From assembly GCA_951217055.1 (NCBI GenBank), contig OX578286.1, forward strand, positions 7,232,033-7,296,032: a DNA stretch of 64,000 bases, given 5' to 3'. The DNA comes from Gerris lacustris (taxonomy: Eukaryota; Arthropoda; Insecta; Hemiptera; Gerridae). The notes beneath the pieces were generated by a model. That model worked only from the letters and a program-made list of their open reading frames with translations. It was not told the origin of the DNA and did no database searches. A program made the position numbers and the translations under genes. Positions 58,251 to 64,000 of this stretch are shown here, in pieces (the stretch's first letter is position 1; every line of letters begins with the position of its first letter).

Positions 58251-59175
58251 AGGCAGGATTACACGCTACGATAAATCGAGACGATGTGATTGTAACAATT
58301 CATTGTTATAAATAAATTATTCCGGTCGGAGTATTCTTTGCTCTTAATGAGCCACAAACACGGAAAACTCTGATATTGTTCAATAAATTCAATCAAGAAC
58401 TCACAAGTACTTTGTTTAAAAAATGCCATGATCACACAAAGAAGGAAAAAAAAAAAAAATGCAATCAAAAAATTGTATAATTTTATTAATGTCTTTCGAT
58501 ACGAACCCTAGTTTGCCATGAAGAAGCTTTCCCATTGTCATTGGGTGTAATCGAGATAGACCATTTTTAGCTGGATTTAATTTTTATTTTCCATGATGAC
58601 ATGGTATGGTCCTACGTCGTTGCTATTGAAAATTTCGTTTTCTTCTATATTATTAATGGTTGCTTTTGGCCGTTGTCTTTGATCCAATGGGAAGTTTTGA
58701 ATGATTCCGCCACTGTTCTCTTGAATTTTACTATTTGTTCTTTTTTTTAACCTTCTTTAATCTGTGTGGTTTCTAGTCTGGTGGTTTAGGGAGGGTTTTC
58801 TTGAATTTCAAGTCAATTTATTTCGTTTTTCAGTCTTCAAGGATTGTTTCCTTTTTTTTAATTTTTTCAGAAATTATTTTTGCAGTCAATGTTATGAATG
58901 TTATGTTATGTTATCAATGTTATGTTTTACGAATGTAAAACAAAGTTTCATATGAACAGGCAACGCAAATTGAGTCAAATTGTAGCGACAGATGCCTGCA
59001 ACTGTTCACATGTTCCAACCTGTCGTTACGATTCGGAGAAATCGACACCAACCATCCTGTCCAATTCCAACTCCAATAAATCGCTACAATGTTCTGTTCA
59101 CACTCAACGGTAAATCGTGACGATTCCCTTATTACGACTAATTGCTAGCATTTATTGTAGTGTGTAATCCCGTCT
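58251..59175. mobile_element. 925-bp TIR element with TAA target duplication (PIF/Harbinger-like)
   Basis: Ends AGGCAGGATTACACGCTACG / TGTAGTGTGTAATCCCGTCT with TAA at 58248-58250 and 59176-59178. The interior has no recognised transposase; short frames lack motifs. Confidence 0.75.
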
Positions 59176-59568
59176 TAAGACCATAGCCTTATTAGACCAT
59201 AGCCATATTACTTACATATTACATTCTTTTTTTTAGTATGTAACTCTTACCGATGGATCTTTATCAATGGATTTGGATGCTAACCGATGGAGAGTAGGGG
59301 AAAGTAGGGTAAAATAGGGTACGCGGGTCAAACCGAGTGCATCAATTTTTCCTAAACTAGTGCTGCTACCTATCTAGTGTTGCAGCCAACTCAGTCATGG
59401 ATGACTCTCAGTTGGTTTGTGATAGTTAATGAAGACGAAACATCGTTTGTTTTATTCAGCACTTATTTATTTTATTTATTTTTTTATTTTTTTTTTTTTT
59501 AATTTATTTATTTTTTTTTTTACGAGAATTTGTTTGTGTTGTTAGCAAAGAGCCCTTAAATTTAATAA

Positions 59569-59938
59569 AGCAGCCCCTACACGATCAAGCCGCTTGATCA
59601 AAATATCGCGTCAAGCTGTTTGACACGAGCGTCAAGCCGCCTTGGGGCGCATCAAGCATCCCATCAATCTTTTCATCAACACTCATTAGTAGAGTTTTGG
59701 ACTAGTGAACTGCTCCTCCTGGACTGTAATAAATCAGTATTGTGTAGATACCATGGTTTCCAATCAGGATTTGAGGTGTCGAGCAGGTGGTTGACGGAAT
59801 GCTTGATCAAGAATGAGTCATTCAAACTTTCCATCAATCTCCGTCAAGGCTTGACTCAAGCATCAAACGGGTTCCTAGACTATTAATCATGCTTGACGCG
59901 ATGTTTTGATCAAGCGGCTTGATCGTGTAGGGGCTGCT
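59569..59938. mobile_element. 370-bp MITE with TAA target duplication (PIF/Harbinger-like)
   Basis: Long inverted ends AGCAGCCCCTACACGATCAA... / ...TTGATCGTGTAGGGGCTGCT, with TAA at 59566-59568 and 59939-59941. The interior carries further GATCAAGC/GCTTGATC motifs. The open frame across it is not a gene. Confidence 0.85.
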
Positions 59939-60127
59939 TAAGTGGTAAGTAAAACTCTTTATTAAGTAGTTCAGTTAGAATTATTAGACAACAGTGTGAT
60001 ATTTTTGTAATCACCTGTTGATGAATGACAGCCATTTGTTTTTGAAAACTCCCCTTGGGGTAATACCGGGTACTAAGGTGTAGGGCAAAACCGGGTAGTA
60101 CCCGATATTACCCCATATTATATTTGT

Positions 60128-60500
60128 ATGGTGAATAACAACTGTTTTGTTAGAATAAGTCCAACAATGATACAACCCATACCCCATGATGAAGAGAGAA
60201 TTGATAAAAAGCGAGGTATCAGAAAGAGAGGCAAAACGGAGATTCTTACAGGAACCCCTTACAAAGCAGAACTAAAACAAGAAGAGGCTGCAAGGCAAAA
60301 GAAAAAAAAATATAACTAAAAAAATATTTAAGGCACCTAAAGCTAAAAATAATAAACAGCAGATGAAAGTGATTCCACTGAAGTCTGCCTATTTTGTTTT
60401 AAACTTTATCCTGACTGTGCTTCTGGAGAAAGGTGGATAAGGTGTAGCGAGTGCAACCTCTGGGCACATGAGCAATGTAGCGCTTATGAGGGAGAGACAT
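60128..60500 (+). pseudogene. pogo/Tigger-type transposase remnant, C-terminal zinc finger
   Basis: Plus strand: ISPTMIQPIP, then KRGIRKRGKTEILTGTPYKA and ELKQEEAARQKKKK (60150-60318); after a frameshift in the poly-A, STEVCLFCFKLYPDCASGER followed by WIRCSECNLWAHEQCSAY and a stop at 60499. This is the basic linker plus C-x2-C...C-x2-C..WAH..C finger that ends many insect pogo/Tigger DDE proteins. The catalytic domain is not present. Confidence 0.78.
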
Positions 60501-60559
60501 GAAATTCGGCACACGGGTGCATCTCGGCATTTGAGACAACTGGACACTTTTTCGATTTT

Positions 60560-61060
60560 TCACACTTAATATATTTTCAAGAAGGCCAATATGGCGGGCG
60601 ACTAAAAAATGTTTTTAGTCACCGTGACATGTTATACATTAAATTAAAGGTCTTGAAATGTAGAAAAAGAATACGCAACTATTAAAATCTCACACCTAAT
60701 ATTTTTAAGATGGCGGCCAATATGGCGGGAAACCAAAAAATGTTTTTAGTCATCGTGACATGTTATACATTAAATTAAAGGTCTTGAAATGTAGAAAAGG
60801 AATATGCAACTATTAAAATTTCCCACCTAATATTTTTAAGATGGCGGTCAATATGGCGGGTGACTAAAAATTTTATACATCAATTCAAAGGTCTTGAAGT
60901 ATAGAAAAATAATACGCAACCATTAAAATTGCACACCTAATAATTTCAATATGGCGGGTGAATAAAAATGTTTTTAGTCACCATGACATGTTATACATCA
61001 ATTTAAAGGTCTTAAAGTGTAGAAATAGAATATTATGCAACTATTACACTGAATAATTTT
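60560..61060. repeat. About 130-bp tandem repeat with YY1-like motifs
   Basis: Four units sharing AATATGGCGGG, GTTTTTAGTCACCGTGACAT and TTAAAGGTCTTGAAATGTAG, at about 60590, 60715, 60845 and 60950. AAGATGGCGGCC and AAGATGGCGGTC occur at unit junctions. Confidence 0.8.
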
Positions 61061-62389
61061 AACTTAATCGTAGAGAAATCGGCGATTATCGTCTCAAGTA
61101 CTTACGTGAAGCGCGCCTTACTTGTTTATGAATAATAAATAGATAAACCATAAATTAGCCATAGAAGTTATAAATTATGGATTTTCTTGAGTACACAGTT
61201 TTACCCTACCATTCTTCAAAATTCTGTTTTTGACTAAATCCACGAAATTTATTCTCAGGACCTTGTAAGTAAATTATATTGGCAAAATCGGTTAAATTTT
61301 AGTAGTCCAAATGTGTTTAAAGAAAAATAGTTATTAAATTATTGTTTTTGTTGTTGCCCAGGAGTTCAAAAATGGGGAAAACAGTTATGGTTTTGCCCTA
61401 CTTTCCTACTTGATAGAAGTTGCTTCGATCAGCCATAGAAATCATACAATACAGATTATGAATGGTTTTAAAGCAGACCCTCAGATCACCTATCATAACG
61501 ATAAAAGGCAAACGTTTTCTATTAGACCACAGCCTTCCGTAAGCCGTTTTCTCACAAATTATCATTTATAATTTAGATAACATTATCTCTAAAAGCCATT
61601 AATAATTTGTTTTTTTTATCCACAAACAAGATAATTCTTCATTTAAACAATCATACTGTCAAAAATAATTGATGAAAGTTTTTAAATGATAACAAGAGAG
61701 CATTAGTCGAAGAAATATTTCACAGTGTTTATTGATAAATTTACTTTTACCTACTCCAATTAATTATTATATAATATAGATTCAATAAACATATATAATA
61801 TATCTATACTTTTTTCTAGCGTTGTATTATTTAAAGTTTTATTCCGAGCTTAACTAATCATTGTCTTTTAACAATAGTGCTTCCTTATATGAACATATTA
61901 CCAATAACTATATTTATCAATTGAATTTACCTATAAAAATATATTGACGCTAAATAATAATCTATGAGCATTAAACTCATTACTGTGTTCGAACCTAATA
62001 ATTATGTGCTTTAGTATAATGACACAAGCATTATAATTACAACCAAGTGTGGCTTAATTACATTTCTTTGTTCATTTTTTTTTTTTTTTTTTTGTTTCAT
62101 TAAAATTATCAAAGTTTTAACTTTAAAAGACGTATTGATCAAAATATAGTTTCACTGTCATTTTGAATCGGTCGGTTGTATTTTATTCTGCGCATTTTAT
62201 AAATTTATAAGTTCATAGGATATTATTGTGAAGTTATATAGGTAAATTAATTGAAGTGAGTGAATAAAAAGTATATACAAATTCTGTTAAAGTGTGAGCT
62301 TTATCAACACGTAAGTTAATTATGCAGAAATTAATAATAATCATTTCTAATCCTAAGTTAATAATTATTATAATTTTGTATAACCAAAA
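61061..62389. other. Unrecognised AT-rich DNA
   Basis: No gene, repeat end or RNA recognised. Confidence 0.4.
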
Positions 62390-62850
62390 AAATAAAAATT
62401 CGGTCCGAGAAAACTCAGACAAATTTCTCATATACGAGTTTATAATTACTTAGCCCAGTGTTTTCAATTTATTAGTTTTCATATGTATTTGTAATTATTA
62501 TTCAACATTTCATCTACATTTTTTCATAAAAATAACTTCTCCTGGACAGGGAATCGAACCCAGGCTCTCTCCGTCCGCGTTTTAAGCTATTTTCTCAGGA
62601 ACTAGATTTTTCCCGGGGAAACGGCTTATATAGTTTGATTCGTATTTAAATGGACTACATTATAGACATTTTTAATCAAAATCGTCGGAACCGTTTCCGC
62701 GAAATACATTTTTTCACGTTTCTTCAGAGTTCTTCGGGGGTAGCGCCCAAAATTTGGAGCTAAAAATAATTGCTAAATTTCGCCTCGGGGTATGATTTTT
62801 CTAAACACGTATGCCAAATTTCGTCAAAATCGGCCGAGTAGTTTAGGACC
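62390..62850 (-). repeat. Repeat family A (copy, minus orientation)
   Basis: CGGTCCGAGAAAACTCAGAC, box-B-complement GGGAATCGAACCCAGG, and CGGGGTATGATTTTTCTAAA. Forms an inverted pair with 63255-63860 across a 400-bp spacer that has the same sense as a family B tail (CTTTGAAATTTGGCATATAT). Confidence 0.75.
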
Positions 62851-63254
62851 CTTATATTTTCCTGCGTGTGTCTGCATGTCCGCCCGTCTGTCGCCTGCTC
62901 TCATGGCTACTCCTTTTGTCTGGTCACTTTGAAATTTGGCATATATATGTATACTGTCTACCCACATAAAATATAAGGGTAAAAAAAATATATATAAATT
63001 TTTTTGGAGACGGTGTGGGGTATCATATGAAAGGGTACGTCGAGCTGATTACAAAAGTATACAATTTTTGGTTATAAGCTTAGATAGGCCAGTATAAAGT
63101 TAGTGAGAATAGTGCCCCCCCCCCCCCTCTACCCCACTTATGTAAAGTGCAAAAAATCTGAAAAAATTCCTCAACATTCTTCGACTAAAAGTAAAGATAC
63201 CACATTTTAGAAGTTTTGAAAAAAAAAAAAAAAAAAAAAATACTGACAAAATAC

Positions 63255-63860
63255 GTTTTTTACTTTCTTATATAAAAGAGAAAGTATTGTGATGGCGCGA
63301 AAAATCGATTTTGAGATTTTGACGGATTTACACGTTTTGAGGTCCCCTGAGTCCAAAGAAGTATTTTTTAAAAACATTCTGTCTATTGTCTGTCAGTCGT
63401 TTGTACTCTGTCTGCCGTCTGTCGTATGTACAGAGTCCTGGAGCCTAAACTTCTGATCCAATTTTGACGAAATTTGGCATACGAGTTCAGAAAAGTCATA
63501 CCCCGAGGTAAAATCAAGAAATTAATCCTAGCTCCTAAATTGTGGGCGCCACCCCCCAACAACTCTGAAAAAACGTGAAAAAAAAAATTCTTGAACAAGG
63601 TTTCGACGATTTTGATTAAAAATTCTAAAATATAGTCCATTTAATTACGAATCAAACGATATAATCGTGGAAGGAAAGAGCCCGGGTTCGATTCCCTGCC
63701 AAGGAAAAGTTATTTTCGTGATACATTTTGATGAAATGTTTAATAATAATTAAATGTACATACGAAAACTAATTAATGGAAAACACTGGACTAAGTAATT
63801 ATGAACTCTAGTATGAGAAAGTTTGTCTGAGTTGTCTTGGACCGATTATTTTTATAATTA
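63255..63860 (+). repeat. Repeat family A (copy, plus orientation)
   Basis: TTTACTTTCTTATATAAAAG start, CGATTTTGAGATTTTGACGG, a CTGTCTGTC-rich tract, then the tRNA-like AGCCCGGGTTCGATTCCCTG and the end GAGTTGTCTTGGACCG. Near full length. Confidence 0.78.
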
Positions 63861-64000
63861 TGCTCTTTTGGATGTATTTATATGTTTTTAGTCCGGTTCA
63901 GTGGCAAAAATTAGTTTATCAGAAGTTTGTTTATGTGTCTTAAGAATATCAGACCCATAGGATAGTTCGAAATAGGCTATTTAGCATTTTAAAAAGCACC

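Noticed and set aside
59280..59330. GGGTAAAATAGGGTA motifs as telomere-like repeats
   Set aside because: Too few and irregular; neither (TTAGG)n nor (TTAGGG)n is present.
59620..59886. 88-residue plus-strand ORF
   Set aside because: Lies wholly inside a TAA-flanked MITE and includes its inverted ends.

Overview
This window looks like intergenic and intronic DNA from a large, AT-rich, repeat-laden animal genome, most likely an arthropod and probably an insect. The evidence is spliced genes with GT-AG introns of 1.6-5 kb, long (AT)n tracts, tRNA-derived and 5S-like SINEs, and remnants of RTE-, Jockey- and I/CR1-type LINEs, hAT, PIF/Harbinger-like and pogo/Tigger elements. I cannot name the species or order. 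There is no bacterial-type gene organisation, and I see no rRNA operon, intact tRNA gene or CRISPR array.

The only credible host genes are a loose cluster of small secreted cysteine-rich peptides. Three are complete two-exon models: gene 1 (minus, exons 5603-5785 and 3395-3517), gene 3 (minus, 22951-23064 and 21184-21315) and gene 4 (plus, 46704-46937 and 51887-52006). Gene 2 is a matching first exon (plus, 7484-7615) with no second exon found. In all of them exon 1 encodes a signal peptide, a variable spacer and the first framework cysteine. It ends exactly six residues after that cysteine at a phase-0 donor. In the three complete genes exon 2 opens directly with the second framework cysteine and then CC. 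The resulting framework, C-x6-C-x5-CC-x3/4-C-x9-12-C, is that of inhibitor-cystine-knot (knottin) peptides. The four alternate in strand (-,+,-,+) and are very different outside the framework, so this looks like an old, fast-evolving family. The peptides could be venom or saliva components, defence peptides or endogenous modulators; the sequence does not decide.

Layout: 0-3 kb, minisatellites and a foldback repeat. 3.4-7.6 kb, the divergent pair gene 1/gene 2. 7.6-21 kb, a 2-kb TAA-flanked TIR element, a hAT-type MITE packed with TATCGATA, a ~295-bp tandem family, a Crypton-like hairpin repeat and a 600-bp palindrome. 21.2-23.1 kb, gene 3, with a Jockey-like LINE remnant and duplicated SINEs in its intron. 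24.6-26.2 kb, a hAT transposon with a LINE nested in it. 29-45 kb, MITEs, an RTE-like LINE split by two later insertions, nested MITEs and an I/CR1-like LINE remnant. 46.7-52 kb, gene 4, whose intron holds minisatellite DNA, another hairpin repeat and a 1.7-kb foldback element. 54.8-56.5 kb, a 73-bp satellite built from that element's own ends. 56.9-64 kb, more LINE, MITE and Tigger remnants and an inverted pair of a tRNA-like repeat. Most other DNA is AT-rich with nothing recognisable.
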